Of a stretch of 64,000 nt of DNA, positions 36,076 to 48,527 are shown one piece after another. Position numbers and translations under genes: made by a program. Source of the stretch: Lineus longissimus (lineage: Eukaryota; Nemertea; Pilidiophora; Heteronemertea; Lineidae); assembly GCF_910592395.1 (NCBI RefSeq), contig NC_088314.1:12834001-12898000 (forward strand), given 5' to 3'. The notes under the pieces are model-generated. The model had not been told where the DNA came from and searched no databases. It saw nothing but the letters and a program-made list of their open reading frames with translations. How positions within the stretch are numbered: position 1 is the stretch's first letter; each line of letters starts with the position of its first letter.

Positions 36076-36714
36076 GTTAGAGTAGAAAGACGGGGGCGTT
36101 TAGAGAGAAGGTTTGTGGATGGTGAAGGAACCTTTCCAATAAAAATCAGACTGCCAGGAGGCAAGCAGGGCACTTGCAGATTTTTGCCCCAAGAAAATGT
36201 GTCTGTAAGTGTTGCTAACTTGGAATTGTAACCGCACTGCTGAGCTCATTATGATGTTTATATCAATTGATTGATATGTTTCAAAAGATCATGCTTGACA
36301 TATCCTGGGCAGATCATGTTCACACCCTTTTAGCTCACCTGAGCTTTTGCTTTGGTGTGTCGTCAGTCGTCCATTAGCTGGGCACACTTTGTTACTGTCA
36401 GAGCTGTTGTGAATCTGAAATACTTCAAATTCTATTATTCCTTAATTTCTTCCCTGATTGCCACCAATTTTATATCAATCGACCTTAGACATTTTCATAA
36501 TTCATTTTCTTTTCTTTCCTCACGCATCTACCTACAGGTATTGGTTGATTTTATTGGTGCTCAGGAAGATTCGAGTCAACAGTTTTACATGATGATACCC
36601 GGACAAATACAAGTGGTCCACTCAATTATTGCAGAGTCTGTTCCGTCAGAAAGTTTATTTGACCTGGGTATAAATAGCCCGGTGTTAATAAATGTTCAGT
36701 GGGACAGAGAGGAA
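36076..36714 (+). CDS. UBX-like domain, two exons
   Basis: Exons 36076-36204 (43 codons) and 36538-36714 (59 codons) join in phase 0. The pattern basic strand, RLPGGK turn, CRFLP strand, helix VDFIGAQ, FYMMIP strand and LFDLGI..VLINVQW end fits a UBX/ubiquitin-like fold. Such domains bind p97/VCP-type ATPases or ubiquitin pathway partners, which suits a fusion with a HECT ligase. Decayed R5 lies in the following part of the intron between them. Confidence 0.65.
36329..36485 (-). mobile_element. Helentron-like element R5, decayed 3' end
   Basis: TTTTAGCTCACCTGAGC, then GTCGTCAGTCGTCCATTAGC and a diverged CACACTTTGTTACTGTCAGA core, matching the first ~150 bases of R3/R7. Truncated close to the 36538 acceptor. 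Other decayed ends of this family are at about 33116-33150 and 35583-35622. Confidence 0.6.
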
Positions 36715-37230
36715 GTAAGTATAAAATTGAGCATTAGTTTTATATCAGCTCTGTGGTTTCATTTTGAGCCTCTTTTTCAGTGCATGTTTTGTGACTGTTT
36801 TGTGCTTGGACAAATGCATTTACCACCAAAGTTGGTGACAATCTGATTCTAAACATCATTAGGTTGCCATTGCATTTAAACTTCATAGCAATGTTGAGGT
36901 AAATGGCTTGCTCAAGGGCGCTAAGACGGAACAGCACGATCTTTCTGAAATTTAAACTCAAACCTCCTGATTATTAACTTGTAAATTTGTTTATTCCTTG
37001 CAGCATACTTCGCCAATAGCTTCATCCTCTTCATCAACTGGGAACCAGCCTGAGGTACATGTTCTTCACATTTCATATTTACTAGTAGTATTTGGGTAAA
37101 GATTTGTAAAGTCACTGCAGATACAGGCCTGTTTTATCTGATTATGATGGATTCTTTCCTTAGTAATATGGAATATTCTCTTATTAATTCTCTTATCTAG
37201 CAATTCATTTTGTAAATTTTTAATGAATAT

Positions 37231-37370
37231 AATTGAAATTAAAATATTTTCGAAGGTTCTTTTATCCAACCGTCATCTTTTTGCAGGCCAGCACTCGACG
37301 TCGAAGTGTGACAAACCCTCCAGCATCAACCTCTGTGGTTGATCAATCTGTCTTGGTGAGTAGGCCTACC
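37231..37370 (+). repeat. Duplicated exon with flanking intron, copy 2
   Basis: Partner of 33195-33345; exon 37287-37355 reads ASTRRRSVTNPPAST..VVDQSVL. The sharp conservation of intron flanks indicates a segmental duplication inside the gene. Confidence 0.85.
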
Positions 37371-40300
37371 CAATGGATTCTTGCCTTAGTAATATTGAAT
37401 GTTCTCTTATCAGAAGAAAAATATCAATCTTCATATAATCTGTTAGCAATATGTTTTGGAAATGTTAAATGAAGAAGCACAAAGCTATGGCATAAACCTA
37501 TGCATAAAACAAGTAACTTTTAGAAGGCTAGTTGGAGCGTTGTTTACAACATGTCACCTGTGCCAGTGGCTCACTGATCATGGCAATTTACTTTGGCGTT
37601 TTCTTGGGAAGTGGGATATTTTAAAATTTCTTCAGTGTCAGACGGTCAATATATATTTAGTCTCCGCCATCGGCTGAGACTTTTGTACTAGGGTATTATT
37701 CTCCTCAAGAAATTATTCCAGCAAACTCTCGTCCCCAGGTGAAAGCTTCATATGTACATGAACACGGCAATGCATTGCAAAACATCGATAAAACGAGGGT
37801 GTCCATGAACTGAGAAGTCAATCTGGGTTACAGCCGCGAAAGTGCTATGGGCATGCATAACGCAATACATGTAAATTTTTAACCAATAAACCTCGCCATA
37901 CCGACACGATGACTGGTGCCCCGCGTTATGTGTATTACATATTGGCTGCACATATGGAGGAACGTAACGGATAAAGACCAGGGACTAGTCTACACCATCG
38001 AAGCATTTTTCTATAATACCTAATATAATATTTGGAGTTTATGGGCTATGAAATAAGAAAAACGGCAGTGAATTAAAGCAGCTGAGTTTCAAGAATGTGT
38101 TCTTCCCTTCTGGACACTTTATGTTGCCTTGATCAGTCGTATTTCGCACATAAACCATCGCTCCGCTGAAGTGAAAGTGCGATGTTTTTGTTTTGTTTTT
38201 GTCATGTCAACATGCATGGCTGTGTGCATATGAGGGCGGAGACTCCAGAGTCTGCTAAGACTCAACTGACAATTCTAGTTTATTTTGCAGGGGACCAACA
38301 TTGATGATGATACTTTGCCAGAAATCCTGCCTGTTACTGCAGCTGCAATGCTAGACTTTGATGTATGTTACTGTTTTAGTTTAAATGGCAACTAAAGACA
38401 AGAGCTAAATGAATATGAGTTTGATTTGTATTCTAAGATTAGTTTAACATTTTGGGGCTATTCTTAATAGCATGTACTCACTAGTATTTTAGTACGTACA
38501 CGCAATTTTCCGATTTTCTCCTCTATGTTTATGATTGGGAGTGATCAGTTCTGTGGGAATTAGAAGTGAGCCAATTTTGTGCATTGGGAGTTGAGTTGTT
38601 TTCCATTACTTTGTATTGTATTTACTTAGTGCACTATGCCACTTTGTACTTGGATACACAGGGAATTAGATGCTGGTGCCTAGTTGTTTTGTGGTCCAAC
38701 TATTTGTTGCTAGTAGAGTTGTTGTCTATTGACAGAAAGGGCGAATACAATGGCCAAACAATATTAAAATCCTGTACTGTACATGAATAGACGACAACTC
38801 GATTCTCTGCGCATGCATCCATAATTATTATTATTGTTATATAATGCATTGTTTCATTTTTCACATTTTCTTGTGTTGTGCTTTCAGAATCAGAACAATG
38901 CAGTGCAAAGGACAAGCAGACGATCTGTGCATAGGGTAAGTTAGTCAATCTAGCAAGTTTATCATTTATCATAAACCTAACCTAAGCAATCAAAGTGCTA
39001 ACTACTTTTGCTCATAATGACACATTGTATTTGAATTTCATAATAATTGGTTGGCAAGTGGCATTTTCAGACTTAAACCCCTGTTTTTGTTTTGCACACC
39101 ACAGGATAACTAGACTCCCAAGATTTCTCTTACAAATATATGTACCTAAACGGCTGAAAATTTTCATTTCATGAGAAGGACACTTCATTGGTAATTTTGC
39201 GCTTTAAAGAGTAGGTGCAGATATTGCCATAATCCCTGCGAGAAATGTATTAATCCAATCAGGGATTTAAATTCCATACTGGCACTTTTATTACATCAAG
39301 TGCCAAAATGCTGTGATGCGCCTCCCAAGTCTTCAAGCGCAACAAATTTTTAGGAAAAACTGGTCATATTTGTTTGCTCTTCGAACGAAATTGGACAGTT
39401 GATTTTCAGTCTGTGTCATGTCTATGTATCTCATTGGGCCTACCAACTTCTCTGTTCAATTTAACATGGTGTTCAGTACCTGCACAGCTGAATTACCCTA
39501 GCATGACGTCACGCCAGGGTGCGCGAGTCTGCAAAGGTTTGAACGTACCAGGCGGTGCAAAGTGCCCATTTTTTAAATTTTTAGATTTTTTTCACTCATT
39601 TGGAATGATCAATTAGAATGAAAAAAACCTATTTGGATTGGATCTACCCTTTAGAGTTTGGCAAGTTCTGTGTCCACAAATAATATATATATACTGGTGT
39701 GCCTGTTAATGTTTTATTCTTGGTTTCATTGTTAAGTCCCTTTATTTTACATGTTTCTAATTTTAGCCTTCAATAAGACCCCAGAGAGCCGCTGCAACTA
39801 ATGCTAGGAACTATATATCAGCGGTAGCAAGTGCATTGGTATGTAGTTGTTTGCATCATTCATATTAATTCATTTCATTGGAGAAACTATTTAGTGCTAC
39901 CTTTTTTTATTCGCTCTTTTTTTTATTATGAAATGGGTTGGGGTGGTTAGGACTGTTCTCGCTTTCAAGAGAGAACAGCAGACAGCAGTATGCCTCTAAG
40001 GGATTTGTGTATTTGTAGATTTTAGAGTTGGTGTACTAGCAGGCTATATATATAGTGTTATGCATGCATATAAACCCTAACGGCCAAGTTAGAAAACACA
40101 AACGCCGACCACCAAACGACCAACTGCACTTGAAACATGGTAGACATCCAGCGACTGGTCACACTTGACTGCACAAACGACAAGTTCATTGACGAGAAAA
40201 GTCATGGGGGACGCTCTTGTGTAAAGAAAATAATGAAAAATATTCTAGATATCATGATTGGCCTTTTGGAAGTGCCTAAATCGACTTCAAATAGTTACGC

Positions 40301-40654
40301 CAGAGATTCTCTAATTAAGGACAAAATGATCCCTGATTGGCCATTCCATGATAATAAAAAATGGGTGAAACTTCACTGAATTTAATTGTGTGCTATTCAA
40401 TTCTTACGTGTATTACAATGTCATTAGATTAATTTGCAGGGTGCACCTCAAGTTCAATCTGCAAGAAACTCAGTCGGCATCCCAGAGGAGGAGACAGCTC
40501 ATGATGTGTAAGTAACATTGCTATAAGATAAATTTACTCAGAGTTTATAAATTGCCATTGGAAGAGTACAACTTCATTGTCATCATCTAACACTACCGGA
40601 AAGCTTGGTGACAATTTGTTTTTCCCCAGCTACTCCGTTCCAATACTTGACTTG

Positions 40655-40870
40655 GCCACAAGTTCACAGAGGTCAAATGGCGTAAAATGGTCGTTGGGCT
40701 TTAACTCTGGCACGTTTCTAAACTGCAATGACTACTGATCTCAAATTTGGTACACATGTACCCCTTGGTCAGGTGATCTCAGGTACAGAAGTACGGTCCG
40801 ATCTGATTCACCATTTGGCCACCAGAAGGCAAAATCCGAAAACCTTAAAACTGCTAAAGGCCTCCAAGTC
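40655..40870 (-). mobile_element. R-family internal fragment
   Basis: TCACAGAGGTCAAATGGCGT, CTGGCACGTTTCTAAACTGC, CCCCTTGGTCAGGTGATCTC and GGCCACCAGAAGGC match one core unit of R3/R7. No ends remain. Lies in the intron before the first HECT exon. Confidence 0.7.
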
Positions 40871-41295
40871 GAGCATCAAACTATTTCATGGATCGGGAAA
40901 TGAGAGCGCGGGTCGCGAACTTTACTGTTGTGTCTCTTCCCTGATACTCTTATCCCAACTCCCCAGTGTATATATCAGGTATATTCATGCCCATTCAGAG
41001 ATGAATAGTAAGGGTTGATATGATATCTTACCAGCGAGAAGGGTTGAGTACAAGGATGCTCTTCATACATGTAATGGAGAGTAAACCCCCTAGGAGTGAT
41101 ACTCCTAGTCGCTTAAAGCTACAAACACCAGGATAAGTTCTGGCCTGATCAGCTGTTAGCTGGCTCTAGCATTTTGATGAGCTGGGACTAGGTGTAAAAT
41201 TATTTGTTCCAAAGATAAATGTGAAATATCTCTAATTGACCTATTTTTGCACATCCACTTACATCGACCATCTTTTTTCTAAATGATTATTTTAG

Positions 41296-43983
41296 GGTGG
41301 ATAACATAGAAGATGAGGATATGGTTGCAGCTCTGGCCGCAAGTATTCTTTTGCAACCGCCCAAAAAGCCAATATCCGCAGAGGACTTGATCATCAATTT
41401 CCAAATTGCCACCAGGGAACCAACTGGGGAAATTAAGACTAGTGTACTGGTCAACCGGGCAGATGTCCTGGAGAGTACAGAGGAAGCAGTAGAGGAGGAT
41501 GAAAATTTCAACTTTTATGCTGTCCCTGAAGTAGAATTCGCTGGGGAAGATGCCACCGATCTTGGCGGGCCGATGAGGGAATATTTTAGGTATGTTGTGT
41601 TTGAATCACCAGTGTACTTCTAAACTTTAAAATATTGAACCAACAACTTCATTTCAGTTATGGGAGAGATTGCCAAGTTTTCCCATTGTTGTTTTTGCCA
41701 ATCTGAATTTGGCATAGGTCCACCACAGAATTTGGCATAGAGGGGAATGGTCTTTTTGGTGATGCCAGGATAGGCCAAAAAACGGCCGGGATTTTCGGGA
41801 TAGACACCCATATTTTATCTGGATTGTGTTAAATAGTTCTGATCTTGTTCTGGATAAGAAGGATTTCAACAAAAAATGACATAGTTGATGATATTTCAGG
41901 TTATTTGATACTTTGATTGTCCTGAAATCCATGATATTTGTTTTTCAGCCTCCTACTGAACGCAATAGTTAAGGCGATTGTTACGATGGTGAGTTGGAGA
42001 AGCGTTCCTTCTCACTGAACATTAGCCATCTGGAGGAGAAGAGGTACTTCCAGGCTGGTCGTTTCCTGGCATGGAGCTTGCTCCATGGTGGCCCCGGTCT
42101 TAAGTACCTCAGCAACCAAGTGTGGTCACTGATGACCGGTGGAGTCATTGAAGATGAGGATGTCAGCCATGTGCCAGATATTGATGTGCAGAATAAATTA
42201 AACAAGGTAAATGCGAATCCATTTCAAGTCTCTCATGTGTGGGGTACTTTTGAACACTTTAAAGAAGTGGTTTACTTGACTTTTAGGGATGCCATGCCGA
42301 ATCCCCCCCCCCCCCCCTAACAGAGCACCAGGAGTCTGATTTTCATCTGACTTCTCGCCTTCAGCCAATCTGGCATGGTTGAACCTGCCAAGAGTTTTCA
42401 CCTAGCATTGCCATCCAGGTCAATGAAGCATGCAAGCTCTTACATGTACACCACATCAAGGTTACAGACACAACAATAACAGAGTCCCATATTAAGCCAA
42501 TGGAAATATGAGTGGTAGAGACAACCCCGATTGCAGATGTTTTATATTATCATCATCATTTGAAATTATTTAATTTGTTTCAGTTGAAGGAGTGCAAGAC
42601 TGATCAGGAGTTCTGCCAGGTCTGCAGGGAACTTGCAGATTGGGGATACGATCCCGGTTGCCCCCAGATCATTGGGATGAAGTCCCTCAATCAAAGGACA
42701 CCACTCCGGAGGCATTTAATTGCATTCTATTTGTTTTATAGGTATGTGTCAGTACTATTGTTTTTCTTTGAAATGTGTGTGTGATTGTGATTGGGTTGCT
42801 GCATCTTGGTAAAATCATGAATCAAATGAAAAGCTCTCGATTCCCTTTTTTTGGCTTTATCGCATGAACATTTCATGCTTCGGACTGTATGGCCTTAATC
42901 AGCTGAATGCTAATCACATGTAATACATGTTTTGAGTTTGACCCTCTATCTTAACTTGAGACAACATGGGGAGCGCAGTGCACGGTGGTCGAGCCAGTGC
43001 CACTCTTTACTCAAAAACTTATTAGGCTGGGGAAATAATTGTAAAGTCCTTAGAGACTTTTTTACAGTATTATGAGCTCTATATATGAACTTACATTTAA
43101 ACATGTAATTGAGACCTACACTTTTTTGCAGAGTAAAGCCGGCCATTGATCAGTTCACCAGTGGTATGAACAGCCTTGGTGATCTGTTCACAGTTATGGG
43201 GAAGAACCCAACAGACTTTCAAAATTGCATGTGCGGGGGTGATAAATCACTTACCCGCAAAACATTCAAATCGATGTACCGAATCCAGTACACCAAGAAA
43301 GAGGACAACAAGGCCCAGCATGAGGAGGAGAAAGTAACAATGTTAACTTTCGAAAGGTTCCTTCAGAGTTGTGAGAGTAAGTATCAATGATCGAGCTGCT
43401 TTGCTTAATGCTTTCACTACTGCAGGGTTTGGGGAGTGTACTGTACCCCTGGCCCACACCCGGTATAGACCGGGAGTCCTGCCATCTATTTCTTTAGGTG
43501 TGACCTACCAAAAGGTTACAGGGACTGTGGAAATTTGTTCCGCAGCAAAACATTTGCCCGGATAATTAATCCCTCGATAATTTAACCCCACCTCCAATTT
43601 TATGCAGGCAGTTACATCTTCAAGAAAATGGGAAAATAACCAACACTTAACAGGGGCCTGGCTGCATTTTTTTAAAACTTTTATTTTATTATTTTGCAGA
43701 TCAAAAGAACAATATCACGATAAATGATGTTCTACAATTTTGTACTGGACTGGCTTTACTTCCGCCTCAGGGGCTTAACCACAACGCAATTGTGGTGAAG
43801 TTTTATGACCAGGAGGAGGGCACATTACGGTTGCCGTCGGCCTCGACATGTGCGTTGTGGCTGTGGTTGCCAAGAAACCTGAAGGATAGGAAAGACAGGA
43901 ACAAGAAGGTGGTGTTTGACGCGAAGGACTTTCTTGGGCAGGCAATAAAGAACGGCTTGGCATCTGGGTTCAATAAAATATGA
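41296..43983 (+). pseudogene. HECT ubiquitin ligase domain, five exons
   Basis: Exons 41296-41589, 41949-42206, 42584-42741, 43132-43376 and 43700-43983. The N lobe starts with VNRADVLEST and EVEFAGEDATDLGGPMREYF, a clear HECT signature of the G2E3-like group. QAGRFLAWSLLHGGPG follows, and the C lobe ends LPSASTCALWLWLP, with the catalytic Cys codon at 43849-43851. HECT ligases accept ubiquitin on this Cys and pass it to substrates. Exon 41949-42206 is one base short: LLLNAIVK is in one frame and YDGELEKRSF in another, so there is a frameshift near 41968-41975. Stop TGA at 43981-43983. All other splice phases agree. Either a recent pseudogene or two sequencing gaps in a live gene. Confidence 0.85.
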
Positions 43984-43984
43984 A

Positions 43985-44715
43985 TTTTTAGCTCACCTGG
44001 GTCATCACATTTTGTCCGTCGTCTGTCCATCAACAATGGTGGCACGTTTGTTCACCATTAAGTCTAGAAAATTGAAACTTGGTGTGTGGATGTTTCATGA
44101 CAACTTGACTTGATATACCAAAAATCATCTCAATTTGGCCTACTTTCTGGGCTCTAGGCGGCCATCTTTGAAAACCTTCTCTGTCAATATCTCATAGTCA
44201 GAATCATGTCATTTTTACTGTGGTAACTTCAGACAAGAATACATGACATAATACCCGGGTTTTAGATTTGACCTACTTTTCATGGTCACAGAGGTCAAAG
44301 TAGAAAATTTCACCAAAGGTGGCACGTTTCTTCATTATTTGTCCTGGAATTCTTAAAGAGAAAGTAGAAAGCCTTTAAAATCGTTCAAAATACAGTTTAC
44401 CCGTGAGACATTAACTCGATATATCACGACTGACCAAATTTCTGTGCCGAAATATTGCCACATGACCTATATCGGGGATTTAAATCGGCCGTGTAAGGGG
44501 CAAATATCTTGGTGCCAAAAACAGACGTCGGCCATGTATGTACACACCTGTTGGCTATCTCTACATGTTGACAAAAATTTTAAGCTGCAGTGTAAGTAGG
44601 TCAGTGTCATAAAATTCTATGGGTCATGTCTCAAGAGGCGAATGACCTTCACTCTCATTTCATCCATCACTGAAACATTACCAGGTGAGCACAATGTCCC
44701 CGTACATTTCATTTA
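43985..44715 (-). mobile_element. Helentron-like element R6, abutting the HECT stop
   Basis: Starts TTTTTAGCTCACCTGG two bases after the HECT TGA and ends CCAGGTGAGCACAATG..CATTTCATT. It has a single diverged core with TGGCACGTTTGTTCACC and TGACCTACTTTTCATGGTCA blocks. GCTCACCTGG pairs with CCAGGTGAGC. Confidence 0.72.
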
Positions 44716-45096
44716 TAGCTCACCCAGGCTATTTCATTCCTGAGCGTATGGATTCAGTGAGTGGTAATTGATTCCTAGTGTCATGAGGACAATGCCATTC
44801 CATGTCTCATCTTTATTGAGGATTTATTTATGTATTTTTGTGGATGGTGTTTGGTTTTTTGTGAAGAAGTACACTTTAGGGTGCCGGGTGCTACACTCCT
44901 TGCACCTTAATGGGTATTAATCTGCAGGCAATCTCTCATTACAAACACAGAACAAACTTGTTAGGAATCTTTTTTTCTGAGATATTGTATGTAATAGGTG
45001 ATGTAAACCCTTTGAGTGCCAGCCCTCCAAAAGCCAGATGGTCTACTTTTCCAGTCTGAAGTATATTTTGAATTGAATCGGAATAGTCTATAACTT

Positions 45097-45150
45097 TTTA
45101 GCTCACCTTTTAGCAGAGGTGAGCTTATCCCATACCGTGGCGTCCGTCGT

Positions 45151-45197
<47 letters not shown>

Positions 45198-46236
45198 CGT
45201 CGTCCGTTAGCAGGGCACGTTTCGTAACTGTTAGAGCTATTGAGTTGAAACTTGGTACACATGTACCCTTATGTAATGACACCTGGGAGACCAAGTTTCG
45301 GTCCGATTCGTTTCATGGTTTGGCCACCAGGGGGCCAAACGTTAAAAGTGAAAATATGCAATATCTCCCTTAATAGTAGTCGGGAAATTTTGAAAAAAAT
45401 ATGGTAGGTGTTTCTAGCAAAGGTGCATCATATATCATCCGGGTTTTTGATTTGACCTCCTTTTCAAGGTCACAGAGGTCAAATGGTGTAAATTAGCCGT
45501 TAGGATGTAACGATGGCACGTTTCTAAACTGCAATGACTATTGATACCAAATTTGGTACACATTTACCCCTTAGTCAGGTGATCTCAGGGACCAAAGTTT
45601 GGTCCAATATGATTCACCACTTGACCACCAGGGGGCAAAATCCAAAAACCTTAAAAATGTGATTATTCCTTAACTTCTTGCCCGATTGCCACCAATTTGA
45701 TATCATGGGTACATCTAACCACCATACAGTATATGTCACACAGGTTTTTAATTTGACCTTCTTGTCAAGGTCACAGAGGTCAAATGGCGTAAATTCGCCG
45801 TCAGGCCGTAACTATGGCATGTTTCTTAACTGCAATGACTATTGATCACAAATTAAGTACACATGTACCCCTTGGTCAGGTGATCTCAGGTACCGAAGTT
45901 TGGTGCGATCTGATTTGCCGTTTGGCCTCCAGGGAGGGGCCAAATCCTAAATTCTTCAAAATGCCATTATTCCTAGTAATGACTTGCCCGATTGGCACCA
46001 ATTTTATATCATAGGTACATCTAATTCTAACATCCATTCAATGTGACACCCGGGTCTTCTTTGATTTGACCTACTTTTCAAGGTCACAGAGGTCGAATGT
46101 ACTGTAAATTGACCATTTTGGGGAAATTGTAATTGCTTGGACCTACATCAAACCTAACACTACATGACACAAGACCATGCTCTTTATCCATCTTTCCTCC
46201 ACATGAGGTGAGCACAATGGCCCTGGCCATTTCATT
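45097..46236 (-). mobile_element. Helentron-like element R7
   Basis: Same structure as R3 and nearly identical: end hairpin around GCTCACCTTTTAGCAGAGG, a GTC trinucleotide run (45143-45200), three core units with two CCACCAGGGGGC blocks, and GAGGTGAGCACAATGGCCC at the far end. Inserted in a T tract. Confidence 0.8.
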
Positions 46237-47840
46237 TATGTGAGGATTTTATACTTGAAATATTTTCCTAATCACGTTGTGCTAAGGAGGCAACACTTCA
46301 CCACAACATGGCCCTGGCTGCAACTAGGGTATTTGCGTTATTGTCTATTGATGTAAACGAAAAGCTGTGGCGAGTTGTGCGCAAATTTTGCAGTCATCTC
46401 GTGCTGCAGACACTCATCGGAGATCGGCCGATTTAAAACTGTAAGTTCTAGAAGTTATTAAGTAATAATAGGACAAATATTTTGAGTCAGTAATTCTCAG
46501 AGATTGTGATAAGCACTCATTCAGCGCAATGAGCAAGTTATTCTCTTGAACTAAAGCAACTGACGTCACACTTCTACACACCTTATTTTGGTATTGTTAC
46601 ATCAAACACATAAAGTTATGTTATGAGACAAGTAGCCCGACCTGTACCTGCTGACCTGCTGAACCCAGATTAATGTTATTTTCAATCCACGATTGCAGGT
46701 CACCTGATCTTTGAGATTTCGCGGGAAGTGAAATTGTAAACAAACGCATGTGTGAAGTTCAAATGTAAACAAAAATGTACTTGAGTACGTTTTCCCATAG
46801 TTAGGAGCTGGGGGTGAAATTGGTTGTCTATTGTTTAATAATGGGTGCTGTGTTAGCCAGAGCTAGCCCTTGATTATGAAGGGATTTTCAAATGAAGGTG
46901 ACCATTGTCTGCCTATGTGCTCACCACAGCTTTCAATACTTGATGATGTATCTGAAGAGACACTCTGATCGTGGCATGGCCTTATCAAAGAGCTGCTCAT
47001 AGTGCTGAACTTCTAGCTTGCCTGTCGACTAAGTGCCTTGCCCATGACCTTGCTACATGTAGGAGGAGCACGTATTTTAAAGTTATAGTAGTGATAGTCC
47101 AATTGGTTCGAGCCATTTGGAGGCCGACATGTGAAGGCCTATCTGGGTTCGCCTTCTTCTCCGTATAAAAAGGGGCCTATTGCTGACTAAGGAATGAGGC
47201 ATATTGACATTGCCTCATCTCTATTGCACCAATTGATATACTTTTATATGCATGCATACATCACGCCACTGGGTCCGAGTCGTTGGACAAATGGTTGGTT
47301 TAATTTGTCTCTTCGATATGGCTCCTTTGATATCCTTTGAGATTTTCAGTGCAATTCAACGTTCGTCACATGCAGTTCAAGGTATAGCCCACTTGAACCT
47401 GCCTGCGCCACGGGTATAAAACCAGTAACCATTAATACCCTAGTGACAGGGAGCGCCACCTATTAAGATGCCAGTACCTCATTAGCTGTTTAGGTCATAT
47501 GACACTAATTGTCATCTAATTTTCGTAATTGGTCATATTGAAAATGACATATTTTTAGTTGTCTATATGTTTCAGAACAGTTGTCAGTTTGATCAGATGA
47601 GTGTTTTATGTTTAATTTTGTATTAATTTTTTTGAAATAAAAATTGCCAGTCCCCAATTTTTCTTCTGCATTGAAAGGGTTAATTTGAGCTGGCTATTCG
47701 TTTTCATCGTTTCAGAAATACATACGTGTACTTACATTTGACATTTTTTAAAAAGGGCACAGTTGCAGCATTGAATAATTTTTGTTTAAATATATTCCGC
47801 ATACTAATTGCAGATTATTGTGAACTAGAAGCTTTCAGAA
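46237..47840. other. Non-coding interval
   Basis: No exon, array or terminal repeat that I can support. Confidence 0.4.
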
Positions 47841-47852
47841 TGGTGTATGGCC

Positions 47853-48527
47853 ATTTCGCCTACAATCATTTTGCCTACAGCCATTTCGCCTACTTGTCAA
47901 TTCGCCTACTTGTCAATTCGCCTACTTGTCAATTCGCCTACTTGCCTTTTCGCCTACTAGCCATTTCGCCTACTTTTACTGCTATTTTTGTTTTTTTATG
48001 AATTGGAAGGAAAGTATAGGACTTTCTGGATATTTGTATTGAACAGAGGTGGTTTGAGGCGAATTTTTAGCTGGCAGATAGGAGTACGGTCACTATGCAT
48101 TAGCAGAAAATTAGTTAGTTTGCTTGTGTTGTGTGACACACTTTATAGTGATCCAATTAATCCAGTAACCAAATTAGAGCTTCAACAACAACAAATTAGT
48201 GTATGATGATTGGGACTTTAAAAGGGAAATGGGATACAAACTGCAACAGTAGGCCTACATAGGGCCAAACATATATTTTTGGCAGATACCAAATAAATGT
48301 GGTGGATTTGCAAATCCTCTGCAACAGTAGGTATAAGGCCTGATAACTTATATTTTTTACTGATACTGGTATCAATATGGAGGATTTAAAACAAATATAT
48401 TCAGAATTATGTGAAATGGCATTTTCTGTATGTAGGCGAAATGGCGGGTAGGCAAAATGGCAGGTAGGCGAAAAGACTGTAGGCGAAATGGCATTTTTTG
48501 GTAGGCGAAATGGCGATAAACCCTCAG
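47853..48527. mobile_element. Element with TTCGCCTAC minisatellite termini
   Basis: The left array (47853-47972) repeats CATTTCGCCTACTTGTCAAT-type units of about 17 bases. The right array (48420-48527) carries GTAGGCGAAATGGC units, the complement. About 450 unique bases lie between. Flanks are not clean enough to call a target duplication. Confidence 0.6.

Larger units (their letters stand above)
31226..40507 (+). pseudogene. UBX-HECT E3 ligase gene, upstream exons
   Basis: A run of exons with AG/GT borders, almost all phase 0: 31226-31496, 32300-32374, 33251-33328, 34002-34106, 35721-35756, 36076-36204, 36538-36714, 37004-37054, 37287-37355, 38291-38362, 38888-38935, 39767-39838 and 40440-40507. 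Exon 34002 has a small CxC..CxxC cluster (VCSCGRRKVANTCLVCQ). Exons 36076 and 36538 together read as a UBX/ubiquitin-like beta-grasp fold (FPIKIRLPGGKQGTCRFLP, then a ..FDLGINSPV end). The others encode low-complexity Ser/Thr/Arg linkers. The 31226 exon changes frame near 31405 (before NPSPAAIRSLSATNAPTIYI); its length is one base short. It runs straight into the HECT exons. A 5' start is not identified. Confidence 0.75.

Noticed and set aside
47126-47165. tRNA B-box-like GGGTTCG
   Set aside because: No A box or cloverleaf can be drawn around it.
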